The notes beneath the pieces are model-generated. The model was not told the origin of the DNA. It ran no database searches and saw only the letters and a list, made by a program, of their open reading frames with translations. Both the position numbers and the translations under genes were made by a program. A stretch of DNA of 64,000 nucleotides from Corynebacterium aquatimens (GTDB taxonomy: Bacteria > Actinomycetota > Actinomycetes > Mycobacteriales > Mycobacteriaceae), in NCBI RefSeq assembly GCF_030408395.1, contig NZ_CP046980.1:186001-250000 (forward strand), written 5' to 3'. Below are positions 8,857 through 18,098 of this stretch, piece by piece; position 1 is the first letter of the stretch, and every line of letters starts with the position of its first letter.

Positions 8857-11727
8857 TTAGTCCTCCTCCTTCTGAGCCACGGAAGTGGGCGTATGAAAGG
8901 CGGGGACGTCCGGCAGGGGGTTCTCCCCATCGCGCAGGTAGTCCAAGTTTTCCCTCTCATTACCGGGGCGGACGTAGCCGCCGAGCGCATTGATGGCCAT
9001 GGTGAGCATGCCGATGACACACATGTAGATGCCCACGTCGAAGATGAGCGACGTCGATTGGTGGATTCCAGCGATTTCACCGTGGATGGCGTACATGAAC
9101 CCACCCTCGATCAGGCCGAGGAAACCGGAGGAGATCGCAATGATGATGCCGATGCCGGTGAGCCAGATCGGAGTGGATTCGCTCACGACCTTCTCATCGC
9201 GGCCCTTGGACAGGTAGCTCATTACGAAGGCCGTGGCCAGCACGAGCGCTGCCACGAAGCCGCCGCCGGGGGCCTGGTGGCCGCGGAAGAAGATGAGGAT
9301 GGACAGCACGATCATGATCGGCAAGGTCATGCGCACGACCTTGCGGATCGGCATGGTGTTGATCTGCGATTGGCCAAACGGCTCCGGGCGCAGGCCACGG
9401 GTGATCTTGTGCCGCGGGACGGAGCTGGTCACGGCCATGATCACCACGGCCGCCATGCCCAGCACGGACAGCTCGCCCAAGGTATCAAAGCTACGGAATT
9501 CCACGATGATCACGGCCACGATGTTGTCAGCCTGGGTGAGCGGCGTCGTGTTTTCCAAGTACCACATTGCCAGGTCAGAGCGCTCGCGGCGGCCGAGTAG
9601 GCCGTAGACGCCAGCAAAAGCAATGAAGCCCGAGAGTGCGGCCACCACTGCGGCACGCGCTTTTCGACGGCGCCTTACGGGCGGGAATTTATCCGGCTGG
9701 TAGCGCAGAACCATCATGATCACCACGACGGTGAGCGATTCGACCATGAACTGGGTCAGCGCGACGTCCGGGGCGCCCAACATCAGCATCTGCAGGCTCA
9801 CGCCGACGCCGACCGTGCCCAACAGGACCGCAGCGGTGAGGCGTGAACGGGTGAGAACCAGGCAGCCCACCGACACCGTGACTAGGACTAGCGGGACCAG
9901 GTCCCAGTAGTTGTCCAGGCCGTCGACCCGCGGTGCGACCTCCAAGTTCAGCGAACTGAAGCCGACGATCAGAACGATGACGACGAGCCAGATCAGGTGG
10001 CGGGCCGGGTTGTAACTGATCGCGGGGCGCGCCATCCACTCACCGATTCGATTCGCGCCTCGGATAATCACCCGCAGCGCGGTCTTACCGTTGAAGGGCA
10101 GCAATTCGCGGTTGTTCAACCCGTCAAAGACGCGATGACGCACGAAGATGAAGCCGATGCCGGCTGCCAGTACCAATACAGAGACCATCAGCTCCGGCGT
10201 GACACCGTGCCAGAGGTGCAGGTGGGAGTGGTACGTCTCATCCTGGGTGATGGAGTGGACGGCGGCGGTCACCGGGTCGTCGATAAGCGGGAGCGTGAAC
10301 GCTAAAGGGACTGAGAAAAGGCCCGGTAGGGCGGCGGGTACCCACATTGAGGCGGGGGCTTCCGTGACGTGGGAGACGTCGCGCGGGCCGTCGACGAAGG
10401 TGCCGAAGATGACTTTGACGCTGTAGACAACCGTGAGGAATGCGGCGATGGCGGCGATGAAGAGAAGCAAACCGCCATAGGGTCCGCCGTAGAAGGCGGT
10501 GAGCATTGACTCTTTGGAGATGAAGCCGAACAGCGGCGGGACTGCGGCCATGGAGGCGACGGCGATAGTCATGGAGACGAACGTGAACGGCATTTGCTTT
10601 AGCAAAGGGCCGAGACGACGGATGTCGCGCGAGCCAGCCTGGTGATCCACGACGCCGATGAGCATGAACAACGAGGATTTGAAGAGAGCGTGGGCCAGCG
10701 TGTGGGTTAGAGCCGCGGCGAGGGCGACCTGCGTGCCCACGCCGATGGTTGCCACGATCCACCCCAGGTGGGAAACCGTGGAGTAGGCGGTGAGCTGCTT
10801 GAGGTCAGTCTTCGTTGCCGCGAAGATCGCGGACATGATCGCCGTGAACAGGCCGGTGATGATGAGCAGCGCGTTCCAGACGACGTTGTCGTGGAAGATC
10901 GTGGAGAAGCGCAGCAGGACGTACACACCGGCCTTGACCACCGCTGCGGCGTGCAGGAACGCGGACACAGGTGTCGCCGCCGCCATCGCCTCCGGGAGCC
11001 AGAAGTGGAACGGGAACTGCGCTGCCTTGGTGAACGCGCCCAGCGCCACGAGAACCGCGACGACTGTGGTGCGGCCCGGTTCTGCCGCCCAGACATCACT
11101 GCGCAGAATCGTGGAAAGGTCCGTGGAGTTGGCGGACACCGCCGCGATGGCAAGGCCGATAAGCAGCAGTAGGCCGCCGACGAACGTCACAGCGAGCGTG
11201 CGGAACGAACCGGCCTCACCACCCGAGCCGGCCCGCGCGATGAGCAGGAATGATGCTAAAGAAACAAGTTCCCAGCCGATGAACAACAACACCACGTCAC
11301 CGGCCAACACGAGGATCAGCACCGACAACGTGAAGGCCGTCATGATCGTGTAGAAACTCGTGTTGTTGTCATTGTTATGCAGATACGCCGCTGAATAAAT
11401 CAGCACGATTCCGCCAATCACTAGGGCTAACAGCGCGAAGAAGGTGCTGAGCCCGTCCGCATGCACTGACAAGCCGACCTCTGAGCCTGGACCGACTAGG
11501 TCACGCGCCCACACGTAGCGCGCAGTCAGGGGGTCCCCGGCGAAGATCTGCGGCAGTTTCGATCCTAAAACACCGGCCGCCACTAGGAGCGCTGGGCCGA
11601 GGATCCAACCGGCACGCCTATCCATCAGAGCAACCAGCGGCGGGGAAGCCACCACGGTGCCTGTGACGATGGCGAACACGATGAGAAGAGTCATAACGTT
11701 TATAAACAATAACAGCGCTGCCGACAT
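8857..11727 (-). CDS. mrpA: Na+/H+ antiporter subunit A with fused MnhB domain
   Basis: The 956-residue large subunit. Residues about 1-510 are the NuoL-like antiporter module: FIGWELVSLASFLLIA (about 150), KAAQFPFHFWLPEAMAAATPVSAFLHAA (about 235) and KTDLKQLTAYSTVSHLGWI (about 310). Residues about 600-690 form the DUF4040-type region (MLGAPDVALTQFMVES). Residues about 790-920 form the MnhB domain (LTLPIMIVLSILIFFRGHQAPGGGFVAALVLA). The A-B fusion explains the absence of a separate mrpB. First gene of the operon. One GCTTATCGACG (10278-10288) and one GCTTTTCGACG (9659-9669) copy lie within it. Confidence 0.96.
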   Translation of the reverse strand: MSAALLLFINVMTLLIVFAIVTGTVVASPPLVALMDRRAGWILGPALLVAAGVLGSKLPQIFAGDPLTARYVWARDLVGPGSEVGLSVHADGLSTFFALLALVIGGIVLIYSAAYLHNNDNNTSFYTIMTAFTLSVLILVLAGDVVLLFIGWELVSLASFLLIARAGSGGEAGSFRTLAVTFVGGLLLLIGLAIAAVSANSTDLSTILRSDVWAAEPGRTTVVAVLVALGAFTKAAQFPFHFWLPEAMAAATPVSAFLHAAAVVKAGVYVLLRFSTIFHDNVVWNALLIITGLFTAIMSAIFAATKTDLKQLTAYSTVSHLGWIVATIGVGTQVALAAALTHTLAHALFKSSLFMLIGVVDHQAGSRDIRRLGPLLKQMPFTFVSMTIAVASMAAVPPLFGFISKESMLTAFYGGPYGGLLLFIAAIAAFLTVVYSVKVIFGTFVDGPRDVSHVTEAPASMWVPAALPGLFSVPLAFTLPLIDDPVTAAVHSITQDETYHSHLHLWHGVTPELMVSVLVLAAGIGFIFVRHRVFDGLNNRELLPFNGKTALRVIIRGANRIGEWMARPAISYNPARHLIWLVVIVLIVGFSSLNLEVAPRVDGLDNYWDLVPLVLVTVSVGCLVLTRSRLTAAVLLGTVGVGVSLQMLMLGAPDVALTQFMVESLTVVVIMMVLRYQPDKFPPVRRRRKARAAVVAALSGFIAFAGVYGLLGRRERSDLAMWYLENTTPLTQADNIVAVIIVEFRSFDTLGELSVLGMAAVVIMAVTSSVPRHKITRGLRPEPFGQSQINTMPIRKVVRMTLPIMIVLSILIFFRGHQAPGGGFVAALVLATAFVMSYLSKGRDEKVVSESTPIWLTGIGIIIAISSGFLGLIEGGFMYAIHGEIAGIHQSTSLIFDVGIYMCVIGMLTMAINALGGYVRPGNERENLDYLRDGENPLPDVPAFHTPTSVAQKEED

Positions 11728-11763
11728 TCGGTGCGCCTTGCACCGGTACCGGACTGCTACGGC

Positions 11764-11769
11764 TACATT
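11764..11769 (+). promoter_or_regulatory. -10 box of heptad-repeat membrane protein
   Basis: TACATT 8 nt before the ATG at 11778; leaderless layout, in the 50-bp divergent gap with mrpA. Confidence 0.35.
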
Positions 11770-11777
11770 TTTGCTTT

Positions 11778-13367
11778 ATGAAATGGCCCATTGTCCCAGC
11801 AATTTTGCTGTTTTTCGTAGCCGCGTTCCTTCCCCTTGCGCCGTCGTCTACCTGGCAATCGGGGGATGCCACTACCGGCGCCCCGGCAGTTGCGGCTGGC
11901 CCTGACCCGTACGTGGAAATACGTCGGGCGGCTGGTGATGCCGCGGCTCAAGCCAGCTTCCTCACCCAAGGCACGGCCAAGCTAAAGGAGGGCACGAGCC
12001 AGTTCGACGAGGGTTCCGGCCAGCTCACCGAGGGCTTAAGTGCCGCGGACGCCGGCAGCACGGAGCTTGCGAATGGCCTACAGGAACTGCAATCCGGTAC
12101 CGGCGAGCTGGGCCGCGGCGCCACCCGGATCGCGGATGCCATCGGGGAAGTCACGGGCCAGATGACTGCCTTCGAGGCCGTCCGCGGCCAGATCATCGCC
12201 AACATCGACATCACGCTGGAGGGCCTGAAGGACCGCAATGAGCCGGAGGTGGTCGCGATCCGTGATCAGCTCAAAGACCTGCGCAAACAGGCTGAGACCG
12301 CTGAGCTCCCCCAGGAGATGTCCGGGCAAATCAACGAGCTTCGTGACGGCTCGCGTGAGTTGGCTAACCAGCTGTCGACCCCCGGATACAGCTACTACGA
12401 CGGCGTCCAGGCCGCCGTGAGCGGATCCCAGGAGCTGTCCGACGGCCTCACGGAACTCAGCGACGGCACCACCGGCGCAGTCGAGGGCATTGAACAGCTT
12501 ATCGACGGGGCCGACCAGATCGACCGAATGGCCGTCAACACGGCTGACCGTCTTTCCGCAATCCAACGCGCAATTCCTGCCCCGACTCCCGTCACCAATA
12601 CCGAGGCCCAGGACGAAAACGCGCCGCGTTCAGCTCTTGCGCCGTTGGCTGCGATGTTGATCAGCGCGATGGCGGTCCTCGGGGGCGTGGCCTTGGCCAT
12701 CGCTGCGTCCGCTGTCTACCGTTCCCGATGGTCCATCCTGGGAATTGGCACCGCATTCATTACCGTCACCGGCTTGGTCTTAATCATGATCTTGGGCGTG
12801 AGCTTGCCCGCGGCTGCGGTGGCAATCTCCGCGTTTGCGCTCGCCCTGGCGACCCTGGCCTCCGCAGGTTTGTCCTGGTTGTTCCTCCGCGTGGCCGGAC
12901 CGAAGGTTGGTACCGGAATCGCAGCAGCCTTCGCCCTTCTGCAAATCGGCGTGGTCGGCTGGACCTGGTCCACCGCAGCCTCCGGCGAGGTCACCCAGCT
13001 GTGGCGCATGGCTTCCGCCGCCCTGCCGATGCACTGGCCAACCGTCGCGATGTCCGCAGCTGGCAACGGCGGCTCATTGACGTCCATGTGGATCGGCATC
13101 GTTCTCTCCGCAGCACTTGCCGCCCTTGGCCTGATGTCCATTGCCGGTGACCGCGACACCGAGGACTACTACGGGGAGGATTACTACGGGGAGGACTACG
13201 ACGGCGAGGACTACGGCGAAGAGTACGGCGAAGACGAGTACGGCGAAGACGAGTACGGCGAAGACGAGTACGGCGAAGAGTACGGCGACGACGAGTACGA
13301 CGCGGAGCTTTCGGACGACACTGCCTACTTGGAGCCCCAAGAACCCGGCGGTTCGACCCGCATTTAG
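11778..13367 (+). CDS. membrane-anchored coiled-coil protein with LxxG heptads and acidic Tyr-rich tail
   Basis: 529 residues. An N-terminal signal anchor (about 5-25) is followed by an extracellular region (30-270) built on X3-Leu-X2-Gly heptads (for example QLTEGLSAADAGSTELANGL), the pattern of the YhgE/Pip family. Four or five membrane helices follow at about 290-460, then a cytoplasmic tail (465-529) of tandem EDEYG/EYGED units encoded by 15-bp repeats around 13190-13290. The family includes phage-receptor and secretion-associated proteins; the role here is unknown. In topology it is a short relative of YhgE, with the heptad region outside. Divergent from mrpA with a 50-bp gap. Carries GCTTATCGACG at 12497-12507. 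Confidence 0.7.
   Translation: MKWPIVPAILLFFVAAFLPLAPSSTWQSGDATTGAPAVAAGPDPYVEIRRAAGDAAAQASFLTQGTAKLKEGTSQFDEGSGQLTEGLSAADAGSTELANGLQELQSGTGELGRGATRIADAIGEVTGQMTAFEAVRGQIIANIDITLEGLKDRNEPEVVAIRDQLKDLRKQAETAELPQEMSGQINELRDGSRELANQLSTPGYSYYDGVQAAVSGSQELSDGLTELSDGTTGAVEGIEQLIDGADQIDRMAVNTADRLSAIQRAIPAPTPVTNTEAQDENAPRSALAPLAAMLISAMAVLGGVALAIAASAVYRSRWSILGIGTAFITVTGLVLIMILGVSLPAAAVAISAFALALATLASAGLSWLFLRVAGPKVGTGIAAAFALLQIGVVGWTWSTAASGEVTQLWRMASAALPMHWPTVAMSAAGNGGSLTSMWIGIVLSAALAALGLMSIAGDRDTEDYYGEDYYGEDYDGEDYGEEYGEDEYGEDEYGEDEYGEEYGDDEYDAELSDDTAYLEPQEPGGSTRI
13190..13295 (+). repeat. 15-bp in-frame tandem repeats (EDEYG units)
   Basis: Repeats of GAC GAG TAC GGC GAA and variants encode the acidic tyrosine-rich tail. 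The copies nearest the centre are identical at the DNA level, so length variation by slippage is plausible. Confidence 0.8.
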
Positions 13368-13383
13368 GGCCAACGCTTGGTCC

Positions 13384-13455
13384 GTGTAGATCCGTCCGGT
13401 TTTTCGAATGTAAAACCGCAGGTCGCATTCGGCCGATTTCTGAACGGATCTACAC
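13384..13455. repeat. palindromic intergenic element B
   Basis: The 12-bp arms GTGTAGATCCGT (13384-13395) and ACGGATCTACAC (13444-13455) are perfectly complementary. The interior has nested pairs GGTTTT/AAAACC and CGAATG/CATTCG. On the minus strand it reads GCGACCTGCGG followed by CGAAAAACCGG, closely matching element A. A CGCCCCTAG stretch also flanks both elements. It lies between a convergent gene pair (membrane protein and tRNA-Pro). Confidence 0.6.
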
Positions 13456-13503
13456 AGCTCGCTCTGGGGGCTAGGGGCGCTGGGGGTGCTGCGCGGATCA
13501 AAC

Positions 13504-13539
13504 AAAAAGAAGGGAAACCGGCTGGTTTCCCTTCTTTTT
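13504..13539 (-). terminator. rho-independent terminator after tRNA-Pro (bidirectional)
   Basis: A perfect 16-bp stem AAAAAGAAGGGAAACC (13504-13519) against its complement (13524-13539), with a 4-nt GGCT loop. A and T runs on the two arms let it work in both directions. Confidence 0.9.
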
Positions 13540-13544
13540 GTATT

Positions 13545-13621
<77 letters not shown>

Positions 13622-13709
13622 AGGTGTACTGGCTTGCGCCTGGGTACCGGAGATACTTTAGCGCACCGGCCCGCGGGCGCCAAAACGCGCTGTTGGGCGC
13701 GGTTGGTGC

Positions 13710-14597
13710 TTACTTCTTGTGCGTGATGGTGAGCAGGCTCGCGGACGGCGGGCAGAAGATCCGCACGGGCGCAAACTTGGAGGTGCCTAGGCCGTTGGAG
13801 ACCTCAAGCCACATGTCGCCGTAGCGGTGCAGGCCGGATGCGCGCTTTCGGTCGATGTCGGCGTTGGTGACTAGGGCGCGTTCGCCGGGTAGACAGATCT
13901 GGCCGCCGTGGGTGTGGCCAGCCATGGCTAGCTGGTAGCCATCGGCTGCGAAGGCGTCGAGGACCCGTCGATACGGCGCGTGCGTGACTGCGAGTGGAAG
14001 GTCGGCGTCCTCGTTGGGCGGGCCGGCGATGAGGGAGTAATCGTCCAGGTCATGGTGGGGGTCGTCGGTCCCAGCGATGGCAAGTTTGACGCCGCTGGCC
14101 TTGAATTCCAGGCGGGTGTGGGTGGCGTCTTGCCAACCGCGCTCAATGAACGCAGCGCGCATGCCTTTCCACGGCAAGTCGACGTAGCTGGGCTCCCGCT
14201 TCGTGTCAGTGAGGTACTTCAAGGGGTTCACCGGCCGCGGGGCCCAGTAGTCGTTGGTGCCAAAAACAAAGACGCCGGGGCGATCAAGGAGTGGGCCTAA
14301 GGCAGCCAGAACATCGGGCACCGCGTGCTCATCGGAGAGGTTGTCGCCGGTGTTGACCACCAGGTCCGGCTGCAGCGCATCGAGTGCGCTGACCCAGGCG
14401 ATCTTTTCCTCCTGGCCGGGGATCATGTGCAGGTCAGAGACGTGGAGGATCTTGAATTCAGCAGGCGCGTCCGGGGGCAGGAGGGGCAGCTCGTACTGCT
14501 TAAGGCGGAAGTTGGTGAGCTGGGAGACGCCGTAACCAATCGTCGTCAAGCCTGCTGTGGCCGCGGCCGCGAGTGCGGTGGCGGTGGAGTGTTTCAT
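13710..14597 (-). CDS. membrane-anchored metallophosphoesterase (YkuE-like)
   Basis: A 295-residue calcineurin-like phosphoesterase with an N-terminal membrane anchor (about 5-25). Metal-binding motifs in order: HVSDLHM (about 53-59), NTGDNLSDE (about 82), FGTNDYWAP (GNxD-like, Asn/Asp about 110), and TGH-type MAGHTHGGQICLPG (about 225-240). The substrate is unknown; related proteins hydrolyse phosphodiesters at the outer membrane face, and the mycobacterial counterpart lies beside the PBP and WhiB genes as here. The ATG is preceded by TACCGT at 7 nt (leaderless). Divergent from the yqeY-like gene. Confidence 0.9.
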   Translation of the reverse strand: MKHSTATALAAAATAGLTTIGYGVSQLTNFRLKQYELPLLPPDAPAEFKILHVSDLHMIPGQEEKIAWVSALDALQPDLVVNTGDNLSDEHAVPDVLAALGPLLDRPGVFVFGTNDYWAPRPVNPLKYLTDTKREPSYVDLPWKGMRAAFIERGWQDATHTRLEFKASGVKLAIAGTDDPHHDLDDYSLIAGPPNEDADLPLAVTHAPYRRVLDAFAADGYQLAMAGHTHGGQICLPGERALVTNADIDRKRASGLHRYGDMWLEVSNGLGTSKFAPVRIFCPPSASLLTITHKK

Positions 14598-14604
14598 CCC
14601 ACCA

Positions 14605-14649
14605 ACGGTACCTGCCGCAGCGAAAGGTGTTGGGTAGAGACTGTAAATT
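14605..14649. promoter_or_regulatory. divergent phosphoesterase/YqeY promoters
   Basis: Minus strand TACCGT (14605-14610) lies 7 nt before the phosphoesterase ATG. Plus strand TAAATT (14644-14649) lies 8 nt before the YqeY ATG. Both have leaderless spacing. Confidence 0.4.
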
Positions 14650-14657
14650 CGGTAGCT

Positions 14658-15107
14658 ATGAGTGAATTGAAGAACCAGATTCGAGCAGATCTAAAAGAAG
14701 CCATGAAGGCGAAGGAAAAGGAGCGTACCGGCACGATCCGTATGCTTCTTGCCGCGATTCAGACCGCGGAGACGGAAGGGACCAAGCACGAGGTCACTGA
14801 TGAGGACGTGCTGAAGATCATCGCCCGCGAGATTAAGAAGCGCCGCGAGTCCGCGGAGATCTACGCCACCAATGGTCGCCAGGAGCTCGCGGACGCGGAG
14901 CTCGCAGAGGCCGCGGTTCTTGAGGGGTACCAGCCGAAGCAGCTTGACGACGACGAGGTTGCTGCGCTGGTCCAGGACGCCGTTGCTGAGGTTGGGGCCA
15001 CGAGCATGAAGGACATGGGTGCGGTGATGAAGGTGGCGAATGCGTTGGCTGCGGGGCGTGCTGACGGCAAGCGTCTGAGTGCTGCGGTGAAGGCTGCGCT
15101 GAGCTAG
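14658..15107 (+). CDS. GatB/YqeY-domain protein
   Basis: A 149-residue YqeY-like protein, the usual family length. The N-terminal helical part is MSELKNQIRADLKEAMKAKEK, with MLLAAIQTAE and the conserved ELADAELAEAAVLEGYQPKQLDDDE region. The C-terminal MKDMGAVMKVANALAAGRADGKRLSAAVKAAL resembles the tRNA-binding tail domain of GatB and GatE. Role uncertain; tRNA-related function is inferred from the fold. The frame is open upstream, but the N-terminal family alignment and the -10 box support ATG 14658. Confidence 0.92.
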   Translation: MSELKNQIRADLKEAMKAKEKERTGTIRMLLAAIQTAETEGTKHEVTDEDVLKIIAREIKKRRESAEIYATNGRQELADAELAEAAVLEGYQPKQLDDDEVAALVQDAVAEVGATSMKDMGAVMKVANALAAGRADGKRLSAAVKAALS

Positions 15108-15146
15108 GGCTTGCTAGCCCGGTGCCAGCAGAGCGCTACCAGAGCG

Positions 15147-17555
15147 CTACCAGAGATCGAGTTGCTGGCCGAAGTTATCGAGTCGGCGCTCAAACTCATC
15201 GCGGGTGATCGGGGGGTTGTTAAAGCCCCAGCCGCCGCCATTATCGTCGGGATTTGTGTCATCGGTGCGTCCCCAGTTGCCCCACCCTGATCCGCGGGAT
15301 CCATCAGAGACCGTGATTGTCACGGTTGGCTGCTGGCCAGGGACGGTGCCGGACGCGCGGGCGGAGATCACTTGCCCGGCGGGTGCGCCGTTGCCAGGAC
15401 CCGTGACTTCGATCACGGTGAAACCGGCGCCTTCTAACATCGACCGGGCTGCTGCCGCGTCCATGCCAGTGACTTGGTCGAAGAAGGCGTTGCGTGATCC
15501 TTCGTCGAAAAGCGGGCTTGCGGCCGGAAGCCCAGCCTCCGGGACCCCGGGGAGCTGGTTGGCCAAGCGGAACCAGGAGCCGGCGGCCTCGTTGCCGCCA
15601 AAGAGGTTGCCGTACGGGCATTGGCGGACCGGGCCGGTACACAGCGGCGTGGTTTGCGTGCCGTCGTTGAAGATGTAGGTGGCTGCGGCGAATTTGGAAT
15701 TGAATCCCAAAAATGCGCTGGATTGGTGGGATTCAGTCGTGCCTGTCTTCGCGGCGACGGGGGAGCGCCAGCCCGCACCAGCGGCTGCGTCCTTGGCGGT
15801 GCCGTTGATTGCGTCCAGGCTCATGCCGCTGGCGAGTGATGCGGCGACCTTCTCGTCGAGGACATCTTCGCACTTCTCGCGGTCGAGGAAGACCTCGCGG
15901 CCGTGGCGGTCCTCAATCTTCAAAATCGGGTTGGGCTCGCACCAACGCCCGCCGGAGGCCAAGGTGGCGGCGACGTTGGACAGCTCTAGAGCGTTGACGG
16001 GGGTGGGGCCAAGGGTGAAGGAACCTAAGTTGTTGTCGCGGAAGTAGTCCGCGATGGAGTGCTCGCCGTCAAAGGACCCTTTGTCCTCGTAAGACCGAAG
16101 GCCGAGCTTAACGCCCATGTCCACGGTTTGTTGGACGCCGACTTTTTCAATCAGCTCGATGAACGGGGTGTTCGGGGACTGGGCCAAGGTGTCTTTGAGC
16201 GACATTTGCGGGGCGTAGACGCCAGCGTTGTCCACGCAGTAGGCGCCAGGCGGGCAGCCTGCCGCGCCGCCGGAGCCCATGTTGTACTTGATGCTTCGGG
16301 TGGGCACGGGGAGCATAGAATCCAGCGTGTAGCCGTTCTGCAATGCAACGGCCGCGGTGAAGATCTTGAATACGGAGCCAGCGCCGTTACCCATGAGTGA
16401 CGCGGGCTGGGGGAGGACCGTCTGGTTGTCCTCCAGGCTCAACCCGTAGTCGCGCGATGAGGTCATGGCCAAGATGTTGTGGGTACTGTCACCGGGTTCC
16501 ACCACGTTGACTACCTGGGCGACGCCCACGGTGCTGGGTGCGACGCCTGACGTGACCGCGTTGTGGGCGGCGGCTTGTACTTCCGGCTGCAGGGTGGTCT
16601 GGATCGTATAGGCTCCGCGTTCAAGCTCCGCTCGGCTAATGCCCTTGCCCTCGAGGTACTTGATCGCGTAATCGCACAGGAACCCGGCGCCGCCGGCGGC
16701 GAAGCAACCTTGGGGAAGCCGGTCTGGCTTGTCTTGGACCCCCAGGCCTTCGGACTTGTAGCGGTCCGCGTCCGCCTGGCTGAGGTAGCCGGAGGTGACC
16801 ATGGCCTGGAGGACGTCATTGCGCCGCGCCGTGGCGCCGTCCGGGTTGGTGTAGGGGTTGAGCATTTCGGCTGACTGCAGCATGCCCACCAACAGCGCGG
16901 CCTGCGGCACGCTGAGTCGTTCGGCGGAGCTGTCAAAGTAGACCCGCGCCGCGGCTTCGATGCCGTAGGCGTGGTTACCAAACGGAACCAAGTTGAGGTA
17001 GCGGGTCAGGATCTCATCTTTAGACAGGGTTTTGTCTAGGTCCGAAGCCATGCGCATCTCGCGCAATTTGCGGGGGATGGACTGCTCGACGGCGGCGGTC
17101 TGCTGCTCCGTGGACTCAGCGTCAACCAGGAGCAGATAATTTTTCACGTACTGCTGGTCGATGGTGGACGCGCCTTCTTCGACGCCGCCGGCCAGCACGT
17201 TGGTGACCATGGCGCGAGCGAATCCCTGCATGTCCACGCCCTCGTGCTCGTAGAAGCGGCGGTCCTCGATGGCAACCAAGGCGTCTTTGACGGACTGGTT
17301 GATCTGATCGGCTTCTACTTCATAGCGGCGCTGTTGGTAGAGCCACGCGATGGGTTCGCCGTTGGCATCCGTGATGGTGGTGACGCCCGGGGCGGAACCA
17401 TCGGTGAGGTCCGCCAGATTGGATTTCATCGTTGCGTCAACTCGGGCAACGGTAGCCCCGCCGATACCCGCAAAGGGGGTAATGCACGCAGCGATACCTA
17501 GCGTGGCTGCCACGAGCCCGATAAGTAGCTTTCCCAGCGAGTTCAGAAACGACAC
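15147..17555 (-). CDS. bifunctional class-A penicillin-binding protein with PASTA domain
   Basis: An 802-residue cell-wall synthase anchored by one N-terminal helix (about 8-30). The GT51 glycosyltransferase domain (about 60-240) shows EDRRFYEHEGVD with the catalytic Glu and GASTIDQQYVKN. The transpeptidase domain (about 330-650) shows SVFK (SxxK serine), SPN in place of SxN, and KTGTTES (KTG). One PASTA repeat (about 690-745) and a Gly/Asn/Trp-rich tail follow. It corresponds to mycobacterial PonA2 and corynebacterial Pbp1a by position next to whcA. Divergent from whcA, with a possible GlxR-like half-palindrome in the gap. A GCTTTTCGACG copy (15503-15513) falls inside. Confidence 0.95.
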   Translation of the reverse strand: MSFLNSLGKLLIGLVAATLGIAACITPFAGIGGATVARVDATMKSNLADLTDGSAPGVTTITDANGEPIAWLYQQRRYEVEADQINQSVKDALVAIEDRRFYEHEGVDMQGFARAMVTNVLAGGVEEGASTIDQQYVKNYLLLVDAESTEQQTAAVEQSIPRKLREMRMASDLDKTLSKDEILTRYLNLVPFGNHAYGIEAAARVYFDSSAERLSVPQAALLVGMLQSAEMLNPYTNPDGATARRNDVLQAMVTSGYLSQADADRYKSEGLGVQDKPDRLPQGCFAAGGAGFLCDYAIKYLEGKGISRAELERGAYTIQTTLQPEVQAAAHNAVTSGVAPSTVGVAQVVNVVEPGDSTHNILAMTSSRDYGLSLEDNQTVLPQPASLMGNGAGSVFKIFTAAVALQNGYTLDSMLPVPTRSIKYNMGSGGAAGCPPGAYCVDNAGVYAPQMSLKDTLAQSPNTPFIELIEKVGVQQTVDMGVKLGLRSYEDKGSFDGEHSIADYFRDNNLGSFTLGPTPVNALELSNVAATLASGGRWCEPNPILKIEDRHGREVFLDREKCEDVLDEKVAASLASGMSLDAINGTAKDAAAGAGWRSPVAAKTGTTESHQSSAFLGFNSKFAAATYIFNDGTQTTPLCTGPVRQCPYGNLFGGNEAAGSWFRLANQLPGVPEAGLPAASPLFDEGSRNAFFDQVTGMDAAAARSMLEGAGFTVIEVTGPGNGAPAGQVISARASGTVPGQQPTVTITVSDGSRGSGWGNWGRTDDTNPDDNGGGWGFNNPPITRDEFERRLDNFGQQLDLW

Positions 17556-17612
17556 CCCTCATACCCTACGGGTTGAAGCTCCGCGGGGGAATGGCCACCT
17601 ACCCCCTATGAG

Positions 17613-17628
17613 TGTGATCCATTAGACA
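17613..17628. promoter_or_regulatory. possible weak GlxR-like site between the PBP gene and whcA
   Basis: TGTGATCCATTAGACA resembles the GlxR consensus TGTGANNTANNTCACA, with a good left half and an imperfect right half. It lies 58 bp upstream of the PBP start and 123 bp upstream of whcA. Confidence 0.25.
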
Positions 17629-17750
17629 ATTCCTTTTGTACGTGAATACACTTACATGCGGGACTTGTAATATTTACGGATATTCCAAGAGATTCCCCCG
17701 GTTTTCGCACACGCGCTTTCAGGTTTATTCCAGCCGCCAAGGAGATTGAC

Positions 17751-18080
17751 ATGACCGCCACGATCGGCCGTCCAACCCACATGGGTAATCCTCGATATGA
17801 CTCGTATGAGCGCGGGGAATGGGTCACCCTTGCTGTGTGCAGGTCTGGGGATCCAGACGCGTTGTTTGTCCGCGGTGCTGAGCAGCGCAAAGCCGCAGCG
17901 ATCTGCCGTCGCTGCCCCGTTCTCATGGAATGCCGCGCTGACGCCTTGGATAACAAGGTGGAGTTCGGCGTGTGGGGCGGCCTGACGGAGCGTCAGCGCC
18001 GCGCGGTCTTGCGGAAGAATCCTCACGTGACCAATTGGGCCGCGCACCTTGCCTCTGGTGAGGAAATCGTTGGCATTTAG
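17751..18080 (+). CDS. whcA: WhiB-family iron-sulfur regulator (WhcA/WhiB4-like)
   Basis: 109 residues with the four cysteines that hold a [4Fe-4S] cluster: Cys in LAVCRSGDP, the CRRCPVLMEC trio, and the downstream WhiB turn GVWGGLTERQRR. A basic C-terminus follows for DNA or sigma-factor contact. The family acts as redox-responsive transcription factors; WhcA of C. glutamicum represses oxidative-stress genes. A strong AAGGAG precedes the ATG. Next to the PBP gene as in other Mycobacteriales. Confidence 0.93.
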   Translation: MTATIGRPTHMGNPRYDSYERGEWVTLAVCRSGDPDALFVRGAEQRKAAAICRRCPVLMECRADALDNKVEFGVWGGLTERQRRAVLRKNPHVTNWAAHLASGEEIVGI

Positions 18081-18098
18081 GCTGTAGTCTTGAGTCCC

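Noticed and set aside
15118..15150. Tandem AGCGCTACCAG near the PBP stop
   Set aside because: Two short copies only, and one overlaps the gene end; no further structure seen.
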